A stretch of DNA of 7,195 nucleotides from Spirochaetia bacterium (GTDB lineage: Bacteria; Spirochaetota; Spirochaetia; Treponematales; Breznakiellaceae), in assembly GCA_025997875.1 (NCBI GenBank), contig BNVE01000171.1, positions 1-7,195 on the forward strand. The letters are read 5' to 3'. The notes beneath the pieces are model-generated. The model was not told the origin of the DNA and ran no database searches. It saw only the letters and a list, made by a program, of their open reading frames with translations. Each line of letters starts with the position of its first letter. The stretch's first letter is position 1. This document shows positions 1 to 6,466 of this stretch, in pieces. The position numbers and the translations under genes are program-made.

Positions 1-96
1 TAATACCCGTTGAACCGCTGTGATTCTTATTTGCGCCTGCGCATCTCGGTTTAATTTCCTTCCGTCATTTTGTCTGATCGTCATAATACCAGTATA

Positions 97-327
97 TCAT
101 GGGCTAATACTTTTGTAAATATTAGTATCCTTGAACTGGGGCTGAGCCTGTACCGCCGTGATGCCGTTGGCGGTGTAGTTTTTGATCCAGTCCGGGGTCG
201 GCACCCCCATTGAGCTTCCCTTGTTCTCCATCTCATTGATGGTAACTTTGGGGCCTGAGGCGCAGCCAATCAGCGCCATGATAACCGCGGCGGTCATTAC
301 CGCCATTGCTTTTTGTACAATTTTCAT
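97..327 (-). CDS. Short lipoprotein, LPP20-like N-terminus, probably truncated
   Basis: A 76-residue protein. The start is ATG at 327, preceded by AGGAGA at good spacing; an upstream TTG in the same frame would lie inside the Shine-Dalgarno and is rejected. Residues 1-21 form a signal peptide ending in the lipobox L19-I20-G21-C22, so the product should be a lipid-anchored envelope protein with Cys22 as its first mature residue. The mature part contains PTPDWIKNYTANGI, which resembles the start of LPP20-family lipoproteins; these are normally much longer. The frame closes at TGA (97-99) but stays open for the remaining 32 codons to the window edge, with a plausible continuation (NRDAQAQIRITAVQRVL). 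The gene is therefore probably interrupted by a nonsense codon. It lies 63 nt downstream of the LPP20-like gene on the same strand, so it is probably the last gene of that operon in view. Secretion is well supported; the function is unknown. Confidence 0.65.
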   Translation of the reverse strand: MKIVQKAMAVMTAAVIMALIGCASGPKVTINEMENKGSSMGVPTPDWIKNYTANGITAVQAQPQFKDTNIYKSISP

Positions 328-390
328 CTTTCTTCTCCTAAACAAGTCTTTATTTCAACCTCGCAACGCGGGGTTATTCCAAAAGTAAGG

Positions 391-1458
391 CTACTCTATG
401 AGCCCGTTGAGCCAGGTATCAAACTCCCGTGCGAATTTGCCTTCCTTGAGGGAAGTCTCCACGGCGCGGACGGCAAGGCGGCGGGCTTCCGAAACGGTGT
501 TGGGGTGGGCCTTGCGGTCGTTCTCGGTGAAACTGAACAGGGATGCTCCGTTCTGGTCTTCCAGGGCCGAGTCCAGGTAGTAGCGGCAGGAGATGACATT
601 CTGGCCCAGCGCCTCGAAGCGGGCGTTTGCGCGTAACAGGTAATTGCCCCGTCCCTGCTCGTTGATTTTGAAGCCTCGGTCTCGGAAGAAGGAACCGGCG
701 GCGCGGGTAAAGAGGGTTTTGTCCGCCGCTTGTTCGGTATCCACGGCTATGCCGATGGTGATGAGGGCGGCGCACTCAAGCATTTTGGCCTTGATAGCGT
801 TTGCCCCGCCGTAGCCGGGCCTGCGGTTGGCGGCTGTGGGGTCCAGGACCTCAAGTATGTTATGGAAGTTGTCCGTTACCTGGGCTATGGCGTGAGCGAA
901 GGAGAGCCGGGCGTATACTTCGAAGGAATTAAAAGCAGAAATAATTATTTCTGCTTTAGTGATCGGGACGGCGTCGGCGAGGAGCCGGTCTATGATGGCG
1001 GTGTTTTCCCGTACCATGCCGGAATAGCGGGCGGCGCTTTCCCGGCGGTTCATGCGGGCGTTGACGTAGACGGTGCGATCAGGGGCGCGGTATATATCGG
1101 TCTGTACGCCGATGAGTCCCCGCACATTGGTAGTCGTGTTTACGTCCTGGGAGAAATTTTGCGACTGGTCAAAGGCCACGGACTTTTTGCCCGCCGCCTC
1201 GCTGACGATTTGGGAAAACGCCTGGGATGATTGGGTAAGGCTGGCAACGTTGGTTTTGAAGGCTTGCGCCAGGGCGTTCATGGCGGCGTTTTCGGCTTGG
1301 GCTTGGCTCGTGCCTTGGGCGGTTACGGCTACCCATTCCCGTGAGGGGTAGGCTTGCTCAAGGTTCTGTACCCAGGTTGGGGCTGCCTGGGCGTGGATGC
1401 TTAGGGGCAGGGCAAGTGCGGCAATGATGAGAGCGATAATGGTTTTGGGGTTGTTCAT
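391..1458 (-). CDS. Secreted LPP20-family-like envelope protein
   Basis: A 355-residue protein starting at ATG 1458 with AAAGGA about 8 nt upstream. Residues 1-25 are a classical signal peptide ending AQA|AP. There is no lipobox cysteine, so it is predicted to be a soluble periplasmic or outer-membrane-associated protein. Residues 27-135 match the general LPP20 pattern: PTWVQNLEQAYPSREWVAV, a glycine, then an Ala/Gln-rich helix (AQAENAAMNALAQAF) and a strand containing RTVYVNARMNRRE. The family includes the Vibrio flagellar protein FlgP, but no motility role can be claimed here. The C-terminal 190 residues (for example RYYLDSALEDQNGASLFSF and SEARRLAVRAVETSL) look like a second alpha/beta domain. 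The start codon overlaps the stop of the 56-residue gene upstream (ATGA), which implies translational coupling. Residues 168-176 are encoded by a perfect 26-bp palindrome that looks out of place. Confidence 0.85.
   Translation of the reverse strand: MNNPKTIIALIIAALALPLSIHAQAAPTWVQNLEQAYPSREWVAVTAQGTSQAQAENAAMNALAQAFKTNVASLTQSSQAFSQIVSEAAGKKSVAFDQSQNFSQDVNTTTNVRGLIGVQTDIYRAPDRTVYVNARMNRRESAARYSGMVRENTAIIDRLLADAVPITKAEIIISAFNSFEVYARLSFAHAIAQVTDNFHNILEVLDPTAANRRPGYGGANAIKAKMLECAALITIGIAVDTEQAADKTLFTRAAGSFFRDRGFKINEQGRGNYLLRANARFEALGQNVISCRYYLDSALEDQNGASLFSFTENDRKAHPNTVSEARRLAVRAVETSLKEGKFAREFDTWLNGLIE
932..957. repeat. 26-bp perfect palindrome inside the LPP20-like gene
   Basis: The two halves, AAAGCAGAAATAA and TTATTTCTGCTTT, are exact reverse complements with no spacer. 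The block is AT-rich inside a GC-rich gene and encodes about residues 168-176 (K-A-E-I-I-I-S-A-F). It could be a small palindromic insertion tolerated in frame, a protein-binding site, or an RNA hairpin within the operon message. Confidence 0.85.
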
Positions 1459-1625
1459 GGTTTTTTTCCTTTCTTCTTTATATGGTTACCGTCCTGAGTC
1501 CGGCGGACTTCAAATAAGGCGCGGTCAAGATAGCCCCGAAGATACGCCTTATCGGCATCGGAAAGCAGGGCCAGTTTTTCCTCTATGGACATATGTTCAA
1601 TCACCTCTTTTAGTTCCGCGGTCAT
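1455..1625 (-). CDS. 56-residue hypothetical protein in the LPP20 operon
   Basis: A 56-residue ORF starting at ATG 1623-1625. It begins MTAELKEVIEHMSIEEKLAL, continues through LSDADKAYLRGYLDRALFEV and ends in a lysine-rich tail. It is acidic and helical in its first 40 residues and basic at the end, with no signal peptide or membrane segment. Support comes from its position: its ATG overlaps the stop of the -1 frame of the upstream HTH gene (ATGA), and its own TGA overlaps the ATG of the LPP20-like gene (ATGA again). Such double overlap is hard to explain unless all three frames are translated. It has no strong Shine-Dalgarno, consistent with coupling to the gene before it. I do not recognise the family. 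The pattern SIEEKLALLSDADKAYLRGYLDRA resembles small regulatory proteins, but no function can be assigned. Confidence 0.6.
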   Translation of the reverse strand: MTAELKEVIEHMSIEEKLALLSDADKAYLRGYLDRALFEVRRTQDGNHIKKKGKKP

Positions 1626-1974
1626 ACAGACCCCGTGCGGTATTCGGGGTAAAAGGCCAATGTGCAGGCCAGTTCCTCGGCCTGTATTGCCGGGGCAGGG
1701 GGTTTACATCGATTCAGAGGGGCGTAATACCGGACCAGTTCCCACTGATCGATGACGTCCAGGGTTTTGAAGACTTTTTTTCAAGGATTTTGACCTGCCG
1801 CTTTTTCATCTCCAGGGTTTCGGCGATCCAGGATATGCTGAAACATTGCCGCAGCCAGAGGTAGATTTCGTGTTCCGCGGGCGTAAGACGGCTCACCAGT
1901 GCGGCCCGGTCTGCGCTTGTGGTTCCCTGCTTCACCGGTTCAGGATATTTTAGATACGAAATTTGGCAATTCAT
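1622..1974 (-). CDS. LuxR-type HTH protein, completed by a -1 frameshift
   Basis: The zero frame runs from ATG 1974 to a stop at 1714 (86 residues). Residues 29-67 (LTPAEHEIYLWLRQ, then SISWIAETLEMKKRQVKIL) match the LuxR/GerE or sigma-region-4 helix-turn-helix, but the expected last helix is replaced by unrelated sequence (SSKPWTSS). Moving to the -1 frame at a run of seven A restores KKVFKTLDV, the typical end of that domain. The frame then continues with IDQWELVRYYAPL and onward to TGA at 1622-1624, giving about 117 residues. That stop overlaps the ATG of the 56-residue gene. The protein is probably a DNA-binding regulator of its own operon, since two palindromes lie at its start. The Shine-Dalgarno is weak. 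The gene could use programmed frameshifting, be a one-base pseudogene, or contain a sequencing error. Confidence 0.6.
1774..1780 (-). promoter_or_regulatory. A_AAA_AAG slippery heptamer, possible -1 frameshift site
   Basis: On the minus strand, codons 65-67 read GAA AAA AAG, which places the heptamer A_AAA_AAG in the phase used for -1 slippage in dnaX. Slipping gives GTC TTC AAA, the frame that completes the HTH domain. A 7-bp hairpin with a GGGA loop (1733-1750) lies about 23 nt downstream, farther than is usual. A weak Shine-Dalgarno-like GGCAGG lies upstream. Confidence 0.4.
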
Positions 1975-1986
1975 TAGTTCTAATGA
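1971..1986. promoter_or_regulatory. Putative operator, copy 1, over the HTH start codon
   Basis: TCATTAGTTCTAATGA consists of 7-bp arms TCATTAG/CTAATGA around a TT spacer. The minus-strand start codon of the HTH gene lies inside the left arm. A protein bound here could block initiation, and autoregulation by the HTH product is the obvious hypothesis. Confidence 0.5.
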
Positions 1987-2004
1987 TTTTGCTTATTTAG
2001 GGGG

Positions 2005-2020
2005 TCATTAGTTCTAATGA
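2005..2020. promoter_or_regulatory. Putative operator, copy 2, beside a weak -10
   Basis: This is an exact second copy of the 16-bp palindrome at 1971-1986, 34 bp away or roughly three helical turns, so dimers on both sites would sit on nearly the same face of the DNA. On the minus strand it directly follows TATACA (2021-2026), a possible -10 for the leftward operon. I find no convincing -35. Confidence 0.5.
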
Positions 2021-2237
2021 TGTATAAAAAAGCAGACGAATTGAGGGTAAAAATCTTTCTGCCCACCGTGACAGAGCACCTATAATTGTTGTATATTGAA
2101 AATGCGAGGCGGTGACAGGGGTGGCGGTAACGTCTGCCCCAACCATCTTTGGCGGCACATATCGCCCCGCCCCATAACCTTTATCCGAAGATCATCCACA
2201 TCCAGTTAGGTGCAATACCATTCAAACTTGTAAAAAA
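2021..2237. other. Gene-free interval with an attC-like imperfect dyad (2077-2212)
   Basis: There is no credible gene. GCACCTA at 2077-2083 and TAGGTGC at 2206-2212 are exact inverted copies, and pairing continues inward with bulges (AATTGTTGTAT against the complement of ACATCCAGTT). The right edge contains GTTAGGT (2204-2210), which fits the integron core site GTTRRRY. The left edge does not give a clean RYYYAAC. Between them is a GC-rich region with smaller dyads. It may be a degenerate attC ending the preceding cassette, or simply a large imperfect hairpin. Confidence 0.35.
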
Positions 2238-2271
2238 AGGATAGAAACATCCTCAGGATAGAAACATCCTC
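2238..2271. repeat. Tandem 17-bp repeat, each unit a small hairpin
   Basis: Two identical adjacent copies of AGGATAGAAACATCCTC. Each contains the arms AGGAT/ATCCT around AGAAAC. The second copy ends one base before a consensus -35 hexamer, so the pair could be a binding site for a regulator of the gene that follows. Two units are too few and too short for a CRISPR array. Confidence 0.8.
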
Positions 2272-2300
2272 TTGACAATAAGCACATATAACAGTAATCT
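2272..2300 (+). promoter_or_regulatory. Sigma-70-type promoter for the alarmone synthetase relic
   Basis: A perfect -35 TTGACA (2272-2277) is followed by a 17-bp spacer and a weak -10 TAATCT (2295-2300). A strong Shine-Dalgarno AGGAGG (2308-2313) follows, 5 nt before the GTG start at 2319. Confidence 0.55.
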
Positions 2301-2318
2301 ATTTTACAGGAGGAAGAA

Positions 2319-2801
2319 GTGGATTTTACTCTAGATGTTGATAAAGAAATCGAAAAATATACCAAAGAGTATAAAAAGTACTTAGACTTTACAAATGTAT
2401 TAAAATCAACACTTGAAAAAATTTTAGAAGCAAAAGACCTCAAGTATGATCATATTGAATCGCGAACTAAAACTATTGATAGTTATAGGGAAAAAATTAC
2501 CCGTGATGGTAAAGATTATCGTGATCCCCTAAATGAAGTGACGGATCTTTCAGGTATACGCATTGTTGTTTATTTATCTAGCATCAGAAAAGATTGAAGA
2601 AGTATTAAGCGACATTGAATCCATAGATAGACTAGTAATTAATAGAACGGATATGTATCCTTCACAACAATTTGTGAAAACTGTCAATGATCTTGGAATT
2701 ATACTATTGAACAAATTGAAACGATTTTAAGAAATAAGGATCTATATGAAAAAGTAGAAAAGATAGTAAATGTTTGGTCAACAAAAGTTGATGATGATTA
2801 A
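2319..2801 (+). pseudogene. RelA/SpoT-type (p)ppGpp synthetase, frameshifted and internally deleted
   Basis: Translation starts at GTG 2319 behind AGGAGG. Residues 1-85 contain a charged helix and then the start of a RelA/SpoT nucleotidyltransferase domain: HIESRTKTIDSYREKI (about 45-60) and DPLNEVTDLSGIRIVVY (about 69-85), including the family's TDLxGIR aspartate. At 2571-2576 one extra T breaks the frame. The +1 frame continues YLASEKIEEVLSDIESIDRL, but the downstream half of the domain with the EIQIRT-type second acidic residue is missing, so an internal deletion is likely. A second shift before 2703 returns to the first frame with TIEQIETILRNKDLYEKVEK and a stop at 2799-2801. Intact relatives make the alarmones ppGpp or pppGpp from ATP and GDP or GTP, either as small alarmone synthetases or as toxins. 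This copy should be inactive. It is strikingly AT-rich, which suggests transfer. Confidence 0.75.
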
Positions 2802-2933
2802 TTGAAACTTGTATTATCAAAATTATATTTGTTAAGAATATTAATATATTTTTCAATCAATGATGAAGAAAAGAAAAAAACGGCAAAAAACTTACTTTCA
2901 AAAAGTATGGACGAAATCATAAAGGAATGTTAA
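2802..2933 (+). other. In-frame open tail after the alarmone synthetase relic
   Basis: Directly after the TAA at 2799-2801 the same frame stays open for 43 codons, from TTG 2802 to TAA 2931-2933. It includes LKLVLSKLYLLRILIYFS and EEKKKTAKNLLSKSMDEIIK. There is no Shine-Dalgarno. It may be the original C-terminus cut off by a nonsense codon, or a tiny separate ORF. It has the same low GC as the relic. The stop lies 15 nt before the attC-like half-site. Confidence 0.3.
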
Positions 2934-2948
2934 AAAAAGAATGGTACT

Positions 2949-2957
2949 GCGCCTAAC
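2949..2957 (+). other. attC-like left half-site, cut by the IS
   Basis: GCGCCTAAC contains GCCTAAC, matching the integron motif RYYYAAC, just after the cassette-like ORF. It mirrors the GTTAGGTGC at 2204-2212. The right half would be at 4594-4670, on the other side of the insertion sequence. Confidence 0.35.
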
Positions 2958-2975
2958 GAGACTGTCGGGAAAGTC
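2958..2975 (+). repeat. Left terminal inverted repeat of the IS
   Basis: GAGACTGTCGGGAAAGTC pairs with the right end at 4576-4593 with two mismatches. It sets the left boundary of the element. Confidence 0.8.
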
Positions 2976-3002
2976 ATTTTGCAGAAAAATTGCGTCTCTA
3001 AA

Positions 3003-3015
3003 TAGTCGCTCCTTA
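3003..3015 (+). repeat. Left subterminal inverted repeat of the IS
   Basis: TAGTCGCTCCTTA is perfectly inverted at 4506-4518. It begins 45 bp from the left tip, while its partner lies 75 bp from the right tip. This asymmetry could give the two ends different affinity for transposase. Confidence 0.75.
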
Positions 3016-3023
3016 ACAAAGGC

Positions 3024-3050
3024 CTAATTTCTTATATTACAAGGAATTAG
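3024..3050 (+). other. Hairpin in the IS leader
   Basis: The arms CTAATTTCTT and AAGGAATTAG pair at 9 of 10 positions around a 7-nt loop, upstream of the transposase start. Leader hairpins in some insertion sequences limit expression from outside transcripts; here that role is only inferred. Confidence 0.5.
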
Positions 3051-3142
3051 CGGGCAAAGGTCTTCCAAATAATTACCGGAAAGTGTACAATAAGGCATAA
3101 AAACCGGCAAAGAGAGGGAAAAATGCTCGGCACATTACCTGA

Positions 3143-4493
<1,351 letters not shown>

Positions 4494-4505
4494 TAAGTTG
4501 ATTGG

Positions 4506-4518
4506 TAAGGAGCGACTA
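4506..4518 (-). repeat. Right subterminal inverted repeat of the IS
   Basis: TAAGGAGCGACTA, the exact complement of 3003-3015, lies 10 nt after the transposase stop. Confidence 0.75.
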
Positions 4519-4575
4519 AATAAGTGTTTTACAGTAGTTTCAGGGCATGAAATGAGGGTAAAATTTTGCATAAAA

Positions 4576-4593
4576 GAGTTTTCCGACAGTCTC
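4576..4593 (-). repeat. Right terminal inverted repeat of the IS
   Basis: GAGTTTTCCGACAGTCTC is the inverted partner of 2958-2975 with two mismatches. It sets the right boundary of the element. Confidence 0.8.
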
Positions 4594-4670
4594 AACATAC
4601 AGTTTACGCAACGCCGCAGTAGCGGCTTGGCCTACGTTTTCACGCTATGTGGTGCAATTGTCTGTTAAAG
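4594..4670 (+). other. attC-like right portion, continuing the half-site at 2949
   Basis: With the IS removed, TAACATACAGTT and AATTGTCTGTTA form a 12-bp stem with one mismatch and one G-T pair. Inside lies a perfect GCCGC-AGTA-GCGGC hairpin (4611-4624). The 3' edge GTTAAAG (4664-4670) departs from GTTRRRY at its last base. The overall length and shape fit an attC recombination site; the imperfect right core lowers confidence. Confidence 0.35.
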
Positions 4671-4803
4671 AATTTTCTGTTTAGTGGTAAACACGGCACT
4701 TCATTGAATTTTGAATTATCTTGCACTAAGTTACATCGGCAAATGATCAGGATGGCGATACTTGGATATCGGGTCTGTTTTCGACTTGCCCCTGGAGGGG
4801 GTA

Positions 4804-4832
4804 GGTCCGTTTCCCCGCAGGGGTAGCGGACC
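4804..4832. repeat. Nested hairpin
   Basis: The outer arms GGTCCG/CGGACC and inner arms CCCC/GGGG around GCA are both perfect. The TTT and TAG between them form a symmetrical internal loop. Confidence 0.7.
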
Positions 4833-5160
4833 GGAATGTTTGCAGTAAGAAAATACTTTGTGTAGTGGGCAGCCGGGAGCGGGTCATCCCTGTAGGGACC
4901 AGAGCGACCGCAGGGAGCGGCGGGGGCAAACTCAACCTAATTTTCACGGGCGCAGCCCGCCATAGAGGGGGAAGCTGGCGGCGAGGGGGAGGGACAATAG
5001 AGGCCACCAATAAACCGCCACCGTAGCAAGATAGGCTTGAAGGTTGCGCGGCCCTGGGTGGGCTGAGTTCGCGCCGCTCTCTTGCTTTCTGACTGGCCCC
5101 GATTGGGCTGGTCTGGATAGCTTCGAGGTTGACCTTGAACAGCGGGGAAAGCCTTACATT

Positions 5161-5309
5161 GGGGTAAGAAGCCACTACCGAGACCCCCTGAAAATTCCCC
5201 GAATTTGCCCTCTTACCCCCCTATTAATACAGGACAGGAAGATCAAGTTTGGTTTGCCGTATGTTTCTATACGGTATGGGGCAATGGAAGGCGGCTGGTT
5301 GGTTGCCCC
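5161..5309. other. Run of three hairpins, possible structured RNA
   Basis: Three perfect inverted repeats follow one another: GGGGTAAG (5161-5168) with CTTACCCC (5212-5219), CCGTAT (5257-5262) with ATACGG (5269-5274), and GGGGCAA (5278-5284) with TTGCCCC (5303-5309). No known RNA family is recognised and strand is uncertain. Confidence 0.35.
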
Positions 5310-5428
5310 GGCTTTGGAGAATAACAGATAAATCCTTCATAACGGGGACAACGGCTTCCGCTTACAATCTTCGGATCAGCGGCATTTACGACTTATGCGC
5401 CGCTTACCTTTAGGCATGCGGCAGGGTG

Positions 5429-6466
5429 TTAGTCGGATATTTGACAGTAGGGGTGGTATGAGGGTTCAAGGGGGAAGGCGGGGACCGCCCTGAATGGTTG
5501 CATTATTTGGAACGGCCTATGGCGCTTTGTCCTTTTGGCCCCTTTTTTTGCTTCTTCAAGGCCATAGATATAAATCTTCCTGTATTCATCATCCTGTGTA
5601 AGTTCTAAAGCCTTTTCATAGTCTGCAATGGCTTTGTCATAGGCTTGCTGCTCGGCATAGACATATCCACGATTATTAAAGGATGTAGCATCATTAGGAT
5701 CGAGCCGGATTGCTTCAGAGAAATCTGTCATAGCTTGGTCATACGTTTCTTGTAGGGCATAGGCAATTCCACGATTATTAAAGAACACGGCATTAGCAGG
5801 GTTAAGCCGGATCGCTTCTGTGTAGTCCGCTATGGCCTGGTCATAGGCTTCTTGTTGTGAATATACATATCCACGATTATTAAAGGATGTAGCACCATTA
5901 GGATTAAGCCGGATTGCTTCGGTATAGTCGGCGATGGCTTTGTCATACTCTTTTTTATCGCTATACTCACACCCGCGATTAAAAAAGAATCCGGCATCGT
6001 GGGGACCAAACCGGACATCCTCTGTTTTTGATAATTTTGCAAATATACCGGCAACTACCTCATAGAGGGATTCTGGAATTTCGTCTCCCAATGAAACGCC
6101 ATGATAAAGAGATATTGCAAGCGGTTTGTTATACTTAATTTGCGTATGATTTTCTTTGCATAATTGTATAATGTTTTCAGTATATTTTTCTTTGAATGTT
6201 ATTATTGGTACATTCAATCTCTTTTCAATATACCTTAATCCTACGGCAAATTCGTTTTTGCTGATGATAACAACACCTGATTTCTTAATTTTTTCGATAA
6301 AATCAGGGAGAGTTTTATATTCAGTTTGGTTGAATTGGTACTGTATTTCTGCCTGAAACAAATAACCGGGCAATGAGCTTGGTATTGGCATATATGCACC
6401 GGGCAAGGGCAGCGGTTTATGATAAAAGTATTTTGATTTACTAACTTTTTCAATAATATTGTTCAT
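5429..6466 (-). CDS. FlhB-like cytoplasmic domain fused to four TPRs
   Basis: A 345-residue protein. The start is ATG 6466 with GGGAGAA upstream; a GTG at 6490 lies before that Shine-Dalgarno and is less likely. Residues about 58-148 match the FlhB/SpaS C-terminal domain: VVIISKNEFAVGLRY, NVPIITFK, then ENHTQIKYNKPLAISLY and LGDEIPESLYEVVAGIFAKL. In FlhB this domain sits at the flagellar export gate and self-cleaves at NPTH to switch substrate specificity; here the aligned positions read SKNE, so cleavage should be lost. The FlhB membrane helices are absent. Four exact 34-residue TPRs follow (158-191, 192-225, 226-259, 260-293), each with an AIADYTEAIRLNP-like core, then a basic tail. The start overlaps the stop of the upstream gene (ATGA). 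It is probably a cytoplasmic adaptor, chaperone or decoy for an export apparatus, which is inference. The lengthened tail may be non-native. Confidence 0.8.
   Translation of the reverse strand: MNNIIEKVSKSKYFYHKPLPLPGAYMPIPSSLPGYLFQAEIQYQFNQTEYKTLPDFIEKIKKSGVVIISKNEFAVGLRYIEKRLNVPIITFKEKYTENIIQLCKENHTQIKYNKPLAISLYHGVSLGDEIPESLYEVVAGIFAKLSKTEDVRFGPHDAGFFFNRGCEYSDKKEYDKAIADYTEAIRLNPNGATSFNNRGYVYSQQEAYDQAIADYTEAIRLNPANAVFFNNRGIAYALQETYDQAMTDFSEAIRLDPNDATSFNNRGYVYAEQQAYDKAIADYEKALELTQDDEYRKIYIYGLEEAKKGAKRTKRHRPFQIMQPFRAVPAFPLEPSYHPYCQISD
5588..5995 (-). repeat. Four tandem 102-bp TPR-coding units
   Basis: Four consecutive 102-nt units encode the TPRs. They share long near-identical stretches (for example TCCACGATTATTAAAG recurs), so the array could expand or contract by recombination or slippage. 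Confidence 0.75.

Larger units (their letters stand above)
4671..5428. other. Non-coding, hairpin-rich, GC-rich block
   Basis: I find no credible gene. Open frames exist on both strands but are proline/arginine-rich, overlap each other and lack ribosome binding sites. Instead there are many short inverted repeats: CCCCT-GG-AGGGG (4789-4800), a nested GGTCCG/CGGACC stem (4804-4832), TCCCT-GT-AGGGA (4887-4898), CGGGC-GCA-GCCCG (4947-4959), GGGGTAAG/CTTACCCC (5161-5219), CCGTAT/ATACGG (5257-5274) and GGGGCAA/TTGCCCC (5278-5309). It may be a dispersed structured repeat or an unannotated RNA. Confidence 0.55.

Noticed and set aside
97..99. TGA as a selenocysteine codon in the lipoprotein
   Set aside because: LPP20-type proteins have no selenocysteine use that I know of, and I see no clear SECIS-like hairpin just downstream. 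A nonsense mutation is simpler.
357..375. Hairpin between the LPP20-like gene and the lipoprotein as a terminator
   Set aside because: The stem has a mismatch and no T-run follows on either strand; at most it could be an mRNA-processing hairpin.
730..1230. 166-codon plus-strand open frame
   Set aside because: It lies wholly antisense to the well-supported LPP20-like gene and arises from that gene's GC-rich codon use.
1397..1864. 155-codon plus-strand open frame
   Set aside because: It is antisense to the start of the LPP20-like gene, the 56-residue gene and the HTH gene, which are supported by overlaps and motifs.
2238..2271. CRISPR array
   Set aside because: There are only two directly adjacent 17-bp units with no spacer and no cas genes nearby.
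2222..2443. 73-codon minus-strand frame as an antitoxin opposite the synthetase
   Set aside because: It is antisense to the promoter and the conserved synthetase start, and it is serine/phenylalanine-rich with no recognisable antitoxin features.
4747..5175. 142-codon open frame on the minus strand in the hairpin-rich block
   Set aside because: It is proline- and arginine-rich, made largely of translated palindromes, has no recognisable domain or Shine-Dalgarno, and overlaps another open frame on the opposite strand.
5044..5331. 95-codon open frame on the plus strand in the same block
   Set aside because: It has no ribosome binding site, no family resemblance, and coincides with a series of inverted repeats that better explain the sequence.
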